A stretch of DNA of 64,000 bases from the NCBI RefSeq assembly GCF_964355755.1, contig NC_092670.1:37869795-37933794 (forward strand). The letters are read 5' to 3'. A program made the position numbers and the translations under genes. The notes beneath the pieces are model-generated. The model ran no database searches. It was given only the letters and a program-made list of their open reading frames with translations, and was not told the origin of the DNA. Below are positions 12,801-27,800 of this stretch, piece after piece (position 1 is the stretch's first letter; each line of letters opens with the position of its first letter). Source of the DNA: Antedon mediterranea. Lineage: Eukaryota > Echinodermata > Crinoidea > Comatulida > Antedonidae.

Positions 12801-15800
12801 ATTTGGTCATGATATGCCCATATTTGGTCATCCATATCTAGTACAGTAGTGATGGTGTATCATGACCATATTTATAGTATCTATAGTAGTTATACCACTT
12901 GACCATTGAGTTAATATATATTTTTTTATTTCATACACATCCCAACATCGTGAAACTCGCCAATTACAAGATGGATAAACAATTATTTTATAATTTATCG
13001 TGCTTATAAACTAAGTCTCACTTGAATTGAAAGAGTCATGGGTTACAACCTTGGCACAGGTCAGGATTTAAAGGCAAGCATGTTAACCACCAAGCTACAG
13101 CTCCAATACCAACGTTCTTAATTATGTATTGTCAATTACTCTAAATAGAATGTTTCAAATATTTGGAAAGTCGGCCGTATTATGATTCCTGCTTGCAAGA
13201 TGTGTGCACAAATCCAGAAGATGAAAGCATTCACTGCAATATGATGTCGCAGTATGTTTCTGATTGCACCAAGAAGGGAATCTACATGGATTACTGGCAC
13301 GAAGATGTGTATTACTGCAGTAAGTATACAACTGTATTATCTACTTATCGTACTTATATGACTAGATTCCTTCATACTTCCTAGTCAGTCCATCTCTCTG
13401 CATACCAGTATCTGTCTCTGGTACATCAATGTATGCGAGTGCTGGTCTCCCTAGTATTGCAAGACCATGTTTTGTCTGCCACATCAGAACATCTGCAATG
13501 ATGTCTTCTTATTGCGAGGACAATGTACCACTCTACCCCTAGAAATATGCTCATCAAAATCTGTAATCACATTTAAAACTAAACTCAAAACTCATCTCTT
13601 CAGAGAAGCATAATCAAACGCTATTACTTGCATAGATCTTGGAAAACACAGCGCTTTGAAATCTTTGTCTCTTGCGCTTTATAAATGTTATTTATTATTA
13701 TTATTATTATTATATATATTTTAGTATTAGAATAACAGTTACCTCCCTGAAACCAGACTCATAGATGTATATTGTCCCCCAAAAACATGAAAAATGGTAG
13801 AATGGATCTGTTAAAATAAGTACTATTTGGGAAACGAATCAACTAATAATGAATATTTTTAACTTTAATTTAATGTAACCGCTTCATATTGTTTTTTTAT
13901 TTTATTATTGAAAATTATTTATTTGAATCTTTTTAAAAAAATTTTTAAAGTTATATTGTATAATTAATTTAAACTTTTATTCTTTAAAAGGCGTTACTTG
14001 TCCTGAAGGACTCGTCTATAGCGTGTGTGCTGACTCTTGCGACTTATTTTGCTATCCACTGCCATCCGACAATAAATGTAATGATATCTGTACTGCTGGA
14101 TGCGTCTGTCCCGATGGTAAGGTATTTGATCATTATGGTAAATGCGTTGTCAAAGAAGATTGTTACTGTTTAGCTGATGGTAGATACTACCCACAAGATC
14201 ACGAATTAACTGTAGATTGTGGTGTATGGTACGTACGTTCCCTCAATAGGGAGCTTTCGGTTTCCTGTTTATTTATTGTGTGCATGCATTTGCGTTTTGT
14301 AGTCTTCGGTTTCAATATAATATCACAAACATGCACATTTCAAATTTTTCAACGCAACAACAGGTTAAATTGACCAATACAGTTCCGGTAATGGCGGAAT
14401 GGAGTATGCGCAGTTGAATCTTTTGTACAAATGACCAAAACTGTTGAGCATGCCGTTTATTAACTGTTATACTCCACTTCCAAAGTTGAAGAACTGCCTT
14501 TTTGAATGGCCTAGCTTCCCCAGCCTAGCCTTCATCAATGAACATGAACAGTTTTAACTTGGCTCATGAACATCTCACCAACACCCTAACCATTCCTTTT
14601 GTGTATGTAGTATATGCAGTAGAGGTGAATTCGTTTGTTCACAACAAGAAGATTGTTCATGCCCTGAAAATGCTGTTTATACTTTGTGTTATGGAGGCGA
14701 CAATTGTCGTAAAACATGCGCCACAAGGTTTTTTGATGAGGTTTGTTCTGAGAAAGATTGCCTGCCAGGATGTGAATGCCTAGAGGGATATGTCTACGAT
14801 GAGGTCCATTTAAAATGTGTTCAACCAACAGAATGTCCATGTATGAATGATGGCAAGGCATATTTTGATACACAAGTTTTAGCAATTGGTTGCAGTTCAT
14901 GGTAAATTGTCTACTATTATTTTAAATTCAACAGTGTTTAGATAATATATAAATACATTTCTAAAATCATACGCTTACACTATCTGGCCAATGGGCCTAA
15001 CTATCTTTACTATACTATAGAGTATCACGGTGTGACGTCACGACGATAGAGGGCGCTGCATGTTTGCTGGCCAACCAAAAAATGCGTTCAGCGCTACTAT
15101 GTTGATAAACAGTAAAGATCTGTATTTCAATCAAATTATCTTAGCTTGATTTTTTTAAACTTAAACTGTAGTTGAAGAATAAATAGATTATTAAAAACAA
15201 ATATTTAGTGATCTTTTGAAATTTTAATTTGTTTTTAATAAAAATTATTAAGTTTTAAAATAACTACTTCAATAAGCCTATTCCAAACCATTGGTGACCT
15301 TGGAGTCACTCAGGCAGGCTGAACGCATTTTTAGTTGCGCTAGCAACCACGCAGCGCCACCTACCGTCGTGATGTCAGAACCGTGATACTCTATAGTACA
15401 AGAGAGAGAACTTGTACGATTTGCCATGTAAATTGTCTGTTATATACATTTTTTATACTGAATACATCCATAGACATGAAGTATCAAAATGACCTGAATC
15501 GGAGTACTAAGAAGGTATTCAACTACATTTAAACTCTTCGATGAATAATGTTCTATTACATTACCTTCTTTTCAGTACCTGCAATGAAGGAATTTGGAAA
15601 TGTGTAGAAACGTCATGCGATGGTATATATATTACTACTGTATATATTTTTAAAGTAATGACTATGTTTAGAGTACCTCATAGACATTCTGTTGATTGTT
15701 AAAAGTGCTGTATAAATTTGACAACATTAGCAATATAAATTAGGGCCATCTGACCTTACTCTTAATATTACAAATTATTAGTTATTATTAGTTGAAAGTT

Positions 15801-18800
15801 GTCTGTGCCACACTCCCAATATTTTCTGATAATACGTTTCTCAGGGTTGTTTCTACAGATATTAATGTAGTTCTTTTAAGAAATTGGAGAAATAATAATA
15901 CTATGTTTTAATAGGTACTTGCATTACATGGGGAGATGGCCACTACAAAACGTTTGATGGACAACAGTTTAACTTCCCTGGAAATTGTAAATATGACCTG
16001 ATTAAATCAAAAGATCCTAAATTCACGATTACTATTCAGAATGTAGAGTGTGGATCAACAGGTGTCACTTGTACAAAGGCGATTACACTTAGTGAAGGTA
16101 TGAACCAATCTATGTTCACACTGAGCCAATATTAAGCTACATTCACAAGGTTTTAAATATCTAATTTAATATCAAAACAATTAATTTGTTTTAAGGTTTT
16201 GTTAAGATAACGCAATCATAAATTTACTGCGAAGATGAGTGGAGTGGAGCTGTGGCTTGGGGAGTGGAGCTGTGGCTTGGTGGTTATGATGCTTCGCTAC
16301 CAATCTAAGGGTCCTGGGTTCAAGTCCTGTCATGTCAGGGTTTTTTTTTCATGACAATTTACAACTCCACTCCCAAAGACTTAATAATAAGTCTTTGTTT
16401 ATGTAGAGCATCTTGTGTATATGTTTGTCTTGTGAATGGGATTGCCACCTTTGAGAAGGATAGTGAATGAATTCACTTGTGGTAATCCTTGGCAATTTGC
16501 CTAAAATGAGAATAAAAAAAAAAAAATAAATAAACAACAAAATGTAAAAAACAATGCATTACTATAGAGAATCGCTGTACAAAATAAACGGGCACGCGTA
16601 GTGTGTTCATGGAGCGCACAGCCAGAGCCGTTAAAAAATTAAGTGGATTAAAGCTATTTTGTTTGTTTAAAATCAATCAAATCAAAATAATTTTATTTTA
16701 ACAAAAACCTTTAAACAAATTGATTAAATCCATTCAAAGTCGCAACTCTTTATGGTTCTGGGTTTGTTGATGTACTATGCATGCGCATGTACATGTGAAC
16801 GGATTGTATAATTAGGGCGTTATAACGCCATATTATTATAAAATAATTTTATTCTTTGGCGGAAATCAGCCACCGTAGTTAAGCTATGTTCAAACAGAGC
16901 CAATGTTAAGCTACCTTCACACTGAGCCAATATTAGTTTACGTTCACACTGAGCCAATATTAAGCTACCCATATGAGAGCTTGCTGGAACAGTATTCATA
17001 GGATCTCTAGTGAAAGCCTATTCTACCAAAATAAGTATAAAGCTTAAAATATTGATTGATGTTTCCTCTTTAATAGCTTGTGACCAAAGACGAGCGGATG
17101 GAAAGAAAAATAATATCAATGTATTTTTTTAAAGCTTTAATGTTTTGTTGTACTAGGGTCTGATGATGACAAAGCTACTTACAAGCTAATTCGTGGTGAC
17201 TCTGTGTTGCAACCAACTGGTTTAGCTGCCGACTACTGGACAGTAATGGACTTGGATTACAATGTGCTTGTATACTCAATAAATGTAGGCTACACTTTGC
17301 TGTGGAATAAAGGAACATGGCTTCAAATTAAATTAAGTTCAGACTTGCAAAACAAAGTAAGAAGATAAATACAGTATATTAAGAATACACCTTCAGGACC
17401 CTGGTGATCGGGGTGTCTGACCCCTGAATTGGCCCTGTAGTGTGCATCATCTATAATTTTTTTACCCCACGTCCAAAATTAGAGGGTTAAGGTGGAATCA
17501 GCAAAGTAATTAAATAAAAGTAGGCGTGAAAAAAAATAATGCATGCAACAGAAAAAATAATTTCATTCGGTGGAAAGTGAAATGTTTTTCATTATTTGCA
17601 CTCGTAAACATTCATAATAGCCACCTGTATATCTGCTTTTAACCACCTGCATCACATGTAAAACCTGAAATCATTTTCTAGAGATATTACTTGTTTTTAT
17701 AGCTAACAGGTCTATGTGGCTACTATGATGGTGTGGAAGGCAACGATCTGCAAATGCGAAATGGAATGGAAGCCACGTCAGTATATGAGTTCGGTGACAG
17801 TTGGAAGGTATGCCTTGTTTGTACATAGACTTTAAACATTGTAAATTTTACCAAACTTTACCCAATGTCATCAGAAGATTTGATCATCATACTATCATCA
17901 TACTGAGATATTTTAACGCAGATACCAACATTTAACTGTGATGTTAAAAAAAATGATTGACTCGCATGTGTTAACATGAGTTGCACGTTGTGATTGGACT
18001 TCTTAGCCGCGTAGTTAGTTTTACCGAGACCATGGTAAGTTTTACTGGGCAGGCAATGGTCGGTAAAAGTAACTATTGGAAATCGTTAATTTCAGGGGGC
18101 TAGATATTTCATCAAACGATCCGTCAGGTTGCAAAAAAAATATTCTTTATTTCATTTTTAAAAAACATGGCTGATAAATTTTAGGGGGCGGGGCTAAAGC
18201 CTGTTTAAGCCCCGCCTACATCCGTGCCTGGTACATAACAGTATTGAAGTCTGGTACAATCTGGTTTTATAATGGTATAATTTTCCTTGTTTACCTACAG
18301 TACTGTACATAGTATTATTTTATATCAATAGGCATTGACTGCTTGTCCTAGCGCTGTAGAGCCTAGCGATGCCTGTCAAGAATACCCAAAACGAAAGTTC
18401 TGGGCCGAGAGCAAGTGTAAAATACTTTATGAAGATATGTTTTCACCGTGCCACAGTCGAGTTCCCGTCAAGACGTTTTACACAGAATGTGTGGCTGATT
18501 CATGTGCCTGTGACTATGGTGGAGATTGTGAGTGTATGTGTACAGCCATATCGGCTTATGCCCAACTCTGCAAAGATTATGACATCTTGATAAGCTGGAG
18601 GTCATCACACTTTTGCCGTAAGTTTCAACAATTTTTTTTCCCAATTCTCCAAAACTGTGACTGATTTATTTAATTTTTTATTTTATGTGAAACACTTTCA
18701 GTATTACAGTTGATCAAAGTTGATCACGGATTAAATAATAAATATTAAAAGCAAAAGCATAAAAAGGTATAGACAATAATATTATTATAAAATAAAACAA

Positions 18801-21800
18801 ACAATTATTAGGTATGAATTAAAATTTCTATTCTACAACTCTAAAGCGAAAATTACTGATCATCTGATTTTACAATAGTAACTTTACGACAATAATGCCC
18901 CTTTAATTTCATTTGATTTACAATGTAACTCACTCATTGCTTGCTCCTGGCAAGATTGTGTTTGATAATATCCCCCATGCCGAGTAAACTTGAGTCGAGT
19001 GGCTGAGGGGCGCCGCAAACCATTTATACAATCGGTACATGTTCAAGACACTCCTCGACCAAGTCTTCTTGGATATTGACTTAAAACTGGAGGTCCAGTG
19101 TACACATCTGGCTCGCGTGCACTTTAAAGAACTCAATACATCTTTCGGAAGAGTAGGGGGTTTCCCTTGTGTACTGGTCCATTCAGCCCTTGTCGTTGTG
19201 GACAGACAAACAGTCGCCGTTTGGTGGCAGCACTGAACATGAAGAGACCCTTAGAGGAGAAGAAAGTTGTGGTATGTGTCGTTCACACCTGTGCAGCCAA
19301 TCGCAAGTTATTATATTCCCCATATACATTTTAATATTATTATTAATATTATTTTACAGCTATGCAGTGTGATGAGGGATGTGAGCATTACAGTCCATGT
19401 GTGGAGATGTGTCATGGTGCTACCTGCGTAGATGGCTGTTGCCATCAAGATGACTACAACAACCAAACTGGTCTTTGTGGTACTAAACCGGTTTGTGAGG
19501 TTACTACAGTTGCTCCAACATGGCCAACTACTACTCCAATTACAATTACTACTCCAATTCCAACCACTACTGCCGTGCCTACAACAACAATAGAAAGTAT
19601 GCCATTGGAATATATCGTAAATCGTCCCTGTGTTAATATTCTTTGATTGTTTTTAGAGTGGGTTACTATTAGATTATTATTTATTTTAAAAATACAGCTG
19701 CATCATGAACGACCATAAGCATAATGTCATTTTGTCAATAGTTTTTGTGACTCTAATATTAACCCCCATGGGTTACTATTAGAGTAGTGGGTTATTATTA
19801 TAGATTGACTTATAAGGTGGGTTACTATTAGAAGGGGGTATTAGAGTGTGGGTTATTATTATAGATTGACTCATAAGGTGGGTTACTATTAGAGTGTGGG
19901 TTACGATGTAATCTTTTTTAAGCATGAATACAATTATACATCTTAATGTTATTATTGTTTGTTAATATTAAAACAAGAAAAAAATGAAACAAAACCAAAA
20001 CATCTATTGAGAACATTTCAAAATTATTTGGCTATCCCAATAAATTCTCAAATCACATCTCAAACAAATTATCTTCTTTCTGTTGTTCCTTGAAATAATT
20101 ACATTAGTAATATTTTGTAAAGGAATTTGTGAAGAGGTAAATTAAGTAAAATTATTGATATTTCATCATATTGTTCTGAAAATTTAACTGGCCAACAGAC
20201 TTGTTATTTTTACTATTTAACTTGCCATTGGCCGGCAGACCAGTGTTATTGTGAACGCTGCAAGTAATGACATTACCATCAATCAAATTAGCCAATACAG
20301 TTAATTGAGAGACAATAATATAATTCTGTTTTTATCTAGTGTGCAACAATGACTTGGACGTCGTTGGACAAGGAACTAGGGTAACGTCCGACTTTTCAAA
20401 TCCAGAAAATACAAAGTTACACAGTGAGGGCTGGACCCCAAACCATATGCCAGAACAACCTAGAGCGTATGTTGAATTTAATTTTAACTACACTGTAGAG
20501 GTGCTTATCATTGGTGTCCAGGGAAAAGATAACATGTATGTTACCGAGCTAAAATTGTACTATAAAACAGTGGACTCTAACACTATAGTAGAGTGGAATA
20601 AATTAATAGAGGTAGCGGGGCAAGATAATCATTCAGAAGTAACTATCATTCAACTGCCGAAGGATTTTCCAGATGTCGTGTATCTAAAAGCTGAAATCAT
20701 GAAGTTTCATATTCAGCCTGCTTTACGAATTGCTTTCTATGGATGTGTGGCCAAACCTACGACGACACAAGCACCTCAAACTACAACTAGTCGTACTACC
20801 ACTGCTGAAATTACAACAATCATAGTAACTGAAGCTCCTACCACTTTGCAAACCACTAGATTGACGACGATCGAAGGTATTTCATTTCATTTTCATTTAT
20901 CGATCCCTTCTGTGATGGGTGGATCTGATCTGGGCTGTGTATGCTAACATATAATATAATTAGTCTGTCCAAAATAAATAATAATAATAATAATACAACA
21001 ACAAATGACAACAACCGAATTGAGCTCATTTTAACAAAATAAATTATGCATACTGTATCTTTTGTGGTTTGATAAAAAATGGTAGTATTTAGCTTTTAAT
21101 ATTTTATCAGCATATAGTGATACTTTTCTTTGTAATGTCTTATAATATGATGAAATAATAATAATATTAATAATTTTAAAAAAATAGGGATATTTCAGAT
21201 TAATCTTAAATGGAGCATTTAACTGTTGCTGGTAAGCTACTGTATAGCCATACACTTGCAACTGCAACATAGAATGATCTCCGACCCCACTGGCCCTATG
21301 CTCTTGAAACAGGTTCTGTGACAATGGGCTTCTACAAGATAGTTCATAATGCAGTACACAATCTCATTTTACCTGCTAAAAAGGGAGATCACGCAAACCT
21401 GGTTCGGCCCTTGTATGACATTTACAATTTTAACACTATTAAATACTGTATATAGTGAAGCATCTGTTAACAAATGACCATATTACTCAATAATTATTTA
21501 ACAAAATAAATTATGCATATCTTTTGTGGTTTGATTGTAGTATTTAGTAGAACATTAGCTTGCTAAGCATTTGCATTGTTCATAAATTACTGAAAAATAC
21601 TATTGGAATCCTCTTCTAATCAAAAATTTTCCTCAAACTTAATTTATTTTTGTGTCTTATACCCTATTTGACATCTGCATAAATGTTTACAACTTGTAAC
21701 AACTTGTAACGTTGATCTCCTGATTTATTACACGTTTCATACATGCATATGCGAAGCCTGATAAATCTTGGTAGGAAGCCTAGTTGCTATTGTTTAATTA

Positions 21801-24800
21801 CTATGATTGGTCAGTTTAATACCAGGGCAATACACGCGGAACATCTCGGAACAAAAACATGCTTCTCAACAATGTGTCTCGGGAAATTTTCATAAAAAAT
21901 AGTACTTACACTATGCAAACCTAGTTACAACTTGTTACAAGTAGTTACAATTTAGATATCTTTAGTTTAAATCCTGCTTAGGATCTTCATTTATTCATCA
22001 TCATTATTTTTTTAAATATTTAATCATTATTATTTTTTTGTATCAATAATATTAATATTTTTTTTACTATGAACCTAAGCTCAACACATGGATACTTACC
22101 TGTAGTAAGTAAAATAATATAAAAGTTGGTCCAGAATTGGGATCCTGGTCCAGATTGCCTTAAAACTTGATGGAATGGTCCGTGACCACATATCTGTATT
22201 ATCAAAATTTAATGGTAAAAATCTGGCAATCCTTCAACTAACAAACACACAGGTGCAATCGACTACATAACCTCCTTGGCCGAGGTAAAAAAATACATAT
22301 AAAATTAGTTGGTTAAATATGATAGACTACTTTATTTGATTTGAAAGTACTGAAATGTTAATTAAATCTGGGACTTTTGGCCTGAGCTTCATGGACTCTT
22401 AGAAAACCCGGACTTTATGTCAAATAAATAAAATAATGTTCTTGAAATTATTCTTTCACAAGCTAAGAAAAGCTAGCCAGGTGCTAGATTGACAACACAA
22501 CTTGTGGAGGTTTGCAATTTCAGAAGACTTTACGTTTCCAAGTTCATGACATCCAATCAATTATCTATTTTAGAATGCCTCATAGAATTTTGCAAAATAA
22601 ACAACAACTACAGTAGTAATTGTTAATTATTATAATAAAATCTGAATTTTAAATATTATTTTAATTTGGACTGTGTGTGTTTTCTTGATGTTTTCTTCAA
22701 CTGTTATAGGTTATTTAATTGTAAACCGTTTCTTTTTTTTACTGTAGATTAGCTTTATTTAAGGGTTAGGTTCAGTTTGACATTTATCTATCATCTGACT
22801 AACTTCAGGAGTAAAACATTGTCTTCACTGCTAATACACCTTCTATTTTAGTTTGTATTGTAAAACAGCCACTTTTAGCCAATCAAACCATTTGGAAAAA
22901 CTTTATATTATTAGTTTATAATAAACTATTTTCTTTTCTTTACAGAATGTGATGATGAATTATCTAATATTGTTGCTGGACTTTCAGTAACTAGAACAAC
23001 ATCAGATAATTCTAATCCTAACAGCACGGAAATAGACAGCACAGACATATGGTTTCCGGATATTACTGTACAGCCCAAACCATATGTAGATGTTACATTT
23101 GATAACACGGTATCCATAACATCCTTAACCATTCAGGGAGATGAAGGAAATTCTGTTACCAAACTTAAACTTTATCATAAAGAGTCAGAAAGTGACAGTT
23201 ACATTATTATGAGTGATGACTTTCATGTTCCAAACCAAACTAATAATTCCATTGTAGAAAAAATTCTTCTTCCTGAAAAACTTCCAGTTGTTGTCGCTCT
23301 AAGAGTGGAAATTGATTCTTATAATGTCGACAATCCAACAGTAAGATTTGGAATTTTTGGATGTCTGCATGAAAGAACAACTACTATTCCGTCAACACCA
23401 AGTACAACTGCAACAGGTACCCCGTCAACACCAAGTACAACTGCAACAGGTACCCCATCAACATCAAGGACAACTTCAACAGGTACCCCGTCAACACCCA
23501 GTACAACTGCAACAGGTACCCCATCAACACCAAGTACAACTGCAACAGGTACCCCGTCAACACCAATTACAACTGCAACAGGTACCCCGTCAACAGCAAG
23601 TACAACTGCAACAGGTACCCCGTCAACACCAATTACAACTGCAACAGGTACCCCGTCAACACCAATTACAACTGTAACAGGTACCCCGTCAACACCAATT
23701 ACAACTGCAACAGGTACCCCGTCAACACCAATTACAACTGCAACAGGTACCCCGTCAACAGCAAGTACAACTGCAACAGGTACCCCGTCAACACCAATTA
23801 CAACTGCAACAGGTACCCCGTCAACACCAAGGACAACGGCAACAGGTACCCCATCAACACCAAGTACAACTGCAACAGGTACCCCGTCAACACCAAGTAC
23901 AACTGCACCAGGTACCCCGTCAACACCACGTACAACTGCAACAGGTACCCCGTCAACACCAAGTACAACTGCAACAGGTACCCCGTCAATACCAATTACA
24001 ACTGCAACAGGTACCCCGTCAACACCAAGTACAACTGCAACAAGTACCTCGTCAACACCAAGTACAACTGCAACAGGTACCCCATCAACACCAAGTACAA
24101 CTGCAACAGGTACTCCGTCAACACCAAGTACAACTGCAACAGGTACCCCGTCACCACCAAGTACAACTGCAACAGGTACCCCATCAACACCAAGTAGAAC
24201 TGCAACAGGTACTCCGTCAACACCAAGTACAACTTCAACAGGTACCCCGTCAACACCAATTACAACTGCAACAGGTACCCCGTCAACACCAATTACAACT
24301 GCAACAGGTACCCCGTCAACACCAATTACAACTGCAACAGGTACCCCGTCAACAGCAAGTACAACTGCAACAGGTACCCCGTCAACACCAATTACAACTG
24401 CAACAGGTACCCCGTCAACACCAAGTACAACTGCAACAGGTACCCCATCAACACCAAGTAGAACTGCAACAGGTACCCCGTCAACACCAAGTACAACTGC
24501 AACAGGTACCCCATCAACACCAAGTACAACTGCAACAGGTACCCCGTCAACACCAAGTACAACTGCAACAGGTACCCCGTCAACAGCAAGTACAACTGCA
24601 ACAGGTACCCCGTCAACACCAATTACAACTGCAACAGGTACCCCGTCAACACCAATTACAACTGCAACAGGTACCCCGTCAACACCAATTACAACTGCAA
24701 CAGGTACCCCGTCAACACCAATTACAACTGCAACAGGTACCCCGTCAACAGCAAGTACAACTGCAACAGGTACCCCGTCAACACCAAGTACAACTGCAAC

Positions 24801-27800
24801 AGGTACCCCATCAACACCAAGTAGAACTGCAACAGGTACCCCGTCAACACCAAGTACAACTGCAACAGGTACCCCATCAACACCAAGTACAACTGCAACA
24901 AGTACCCCGTCAACACCAATTACAACTGCAACAGGTACCCCGTCAACAGCAAGTACAACTGCAACAGGTACCCCGTCAACACCAATTACAACTGCAACAG
25001 GTACCCCGTCAACACCAATTACAACTGCAACAGGTACCCCGTCAACACCAATTACAACTGCAACAGGTACCCCGTCAACACCAATTACAACTGCAACAGG
25101 TACCCCGTCAACAGCAAGTACAACTGCAACAGGTACCCCATCAACACCAAGTACAACTGCAACAGGTACCCCGTCAACACCAAGTACAACTGCAACAGGT
25201 ACCCCGTCAACACCAATTACAACTGCAACAGGTACCCCGTCAACAGCAAGTACAACTGCAACAGGTACCCCGTCGACACCAATTACAACTGCAACAGGTA
25301 CCCCGTCAACACCAATTACAACTGCAACAGGTACCCCGTCAACACCAATTACAACTGTACCAGGTACCCCGTCAACACCAATTACAACTGCAACAGGTAC
25401 CCCGTCAACAGCAAGTACAACTGCAACAGGTACCCCGTCAACACCAATTACAACTGCAACAGGTACCCCGTCAACACCAAGTACAACTGCAACAGGTACC
25501 CCATCAACACCAAGTACAACTGCAACAGGTACCCCGTCAACACCAAGTACAACTGCAACAGGTACCCCGTCAACACCAAGTACAACTGCAACAGGTACCC
25601 CGTCAACACCAAGTACAACTGCAACAGGTACCCCGTCAACACCAAGTACAACTGCAACAGGTACCCCGTCAACACCAAGTACAACTGCAACAAGTACCTC
25701 GTCAACACCAAGTACAACTGCAACAGGTACTCCATCAACACCAAGTACAACTGCAACAGGTACTCCGTCAACACCAAGTACAACTGCAACAGGTACCCCG
25801 TCACCACCAAGTACAACTGCAACAGGTACCCCATCAACACCAAGTAGAACTGCAACAGGTACTCCGTCAACACCAAGTACAACTGCAACAGGTACCCCGT
25901 CAACACCAATTACAACTGCAACAGGTACCCCGTCAACACCAATTACAACTGCAACAGGTACCCCGTCAACACCAATTACAACTGCAACAGGTACCCCGTC
26001 AACAGCAAGTACAACTGCAACAGGTACCCCGTCAACACCAATTACAACTGCAACAGGTACCCCGTCAACACCAATTACAACTGCAACAGGTACCCCATCA
26101 ACACCAAGTAGAACTGCAACAGGTACCCCGTCAACACCAAGTACAACTGCAACAGGTACCCCATCAACACCAAGTACAACTGCAACAGGTACCCCGTCAA
26201 CACCAAGTACAACTGCAACAGGTACCCCGTCAACACCAAGTACAACTGCAACAGGTACCCCGTCAACACCAATTACAACTGCAACAGGTACCCCGTCAAC
26301 AGCAAGTACAACTGCAACAGGTACCCCGTCAACACCAATTACAACTGCAACAGGTACCCCGTCAACACCAATTACAACTGCAACAGGTACCCCGTCAACA
26401 CCAATTACAACTGCAACAGGTACCCCGTCAACACCAATTACAACTGCAACAGGTACCCCGTCAACAGCAAGTACAACTGCAACAGGTACCCCGTCAACAC
26501 CAATTACAACTGCAACAGGTACCCCGTCAACACCAAGTACAACTGCAACAGGTACCCCATCAACACCAAGTAGAACTGCAACAGGTACCCCGTCAACACC
26601 AAGTACAACTGCAACAGGTACCCCATCAACACCAAGTACAACTGCAACAGGTACCCCGTCAACACCAAGTACAACTGCAACAGGTACCCCGTCAACACCA
26701 ATTACAACTGCAACAGGTACCCCGTCAACAGCAAGTACAACTGCAACAGGTACCCCGTCAACACCAATTACAACTGCAACAGGTACCCCGTCAACACCAA
26801 TTACAACTGCAACAGGTACCCCGTCAAAACCAATTACAACTGCAACAGGTACCCCGTCAACACCAATTACAACTGCAACAGGTACCCCGTCAACAGCAAG
26901 TACAACTGCAACAGGTACCCCATCAACACCAAGTACAACTGCAACAGGTACCCCGTCAACACCAAGTACAACTGCAACAGGTACCCCGTCAACACCAATT
27001 ACACCTGCAACAGGTACCCCGTCAACAGCAAGTACAACTGCAACAGGTACCCCGTCGACACCAATTACAACTGCAACAGGTACCCCGTCAACACCAATTA
27101 CAACTGCAACAGGTACCCCGTCAACACCAATTACAACTGTACCAGGTACCCTGTCAACACCAATTGCAACTGCAACAGGTACCCCGTCAACAGCAAGTAC
27201 AACTGCAACAGGTACCCCGTCAACACCAATTACAACTGCAACAGGTACCCCGTCAACACCAAGTACAACTGCAACAGGTACCCCATCAACACCAAGTACA
27301 ACTGCAACAGGTACCCCGTCAACACCAAGTACAACTGCAACAGGTACCCCGTCAACACCAAGTACAACTGCAACAGGTACCCCGTCAACACCAAGTACAA
27401 CTGCAACAGGTACCCCGTCAACACCAAGTACGACTGCAACAGGTACCCCGTCAACACCAAGTGCAACAGGTACCCCGTCAACACCAAGTACAACTGCAAC
27501 AGGTACCCCGTCAACACCAAGTACAACTGCAACAGGTACCCCGTCAACACCAATTACAACTGCAACAGGTACCCCGTCAACAGCAAGTACAACTGCAACA
27601 GGTACCCCATCAACACCAATTACAACTGCAACGGGTACCCCGTCAACACCAATTACAACTGCAACAGGTACCCCGTCAACACCAATTACAACTGCAACAG
27701 GTACCCCGTCAACACCAATTACAACTGCAACAGGTACCCCGTCAACAGCAAGTACAACTGCAACAGGTACCCCGTCAACACCAATTACAACTGCAACAGG

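Noticed and set aside
12395-12831. Overlapping minus-strand frames (GIMAYHYQIWALW)
   Set aside because: Produced by the intronic minisatellite; no splice or domain support.
16228-16340. tRNA-like sequence with A and B boxes
   Set aside because: Fails to give a full cloverleaf by eye, is one of several dispersed copies, and continues into a SINE body with a poly-A tail. The same applies at 44394, 61560, 37915 and, reversed, at 6842, 13115 and 51560.
18045-18235. GGGGCGGGGCTAAAGCC / GTTTAAGCCCCGCC inverted sequence
   Set aside because: Looks like part of a dispersed repeat or a GC-box-like hairpin in an intron, but boundaries could not be set.
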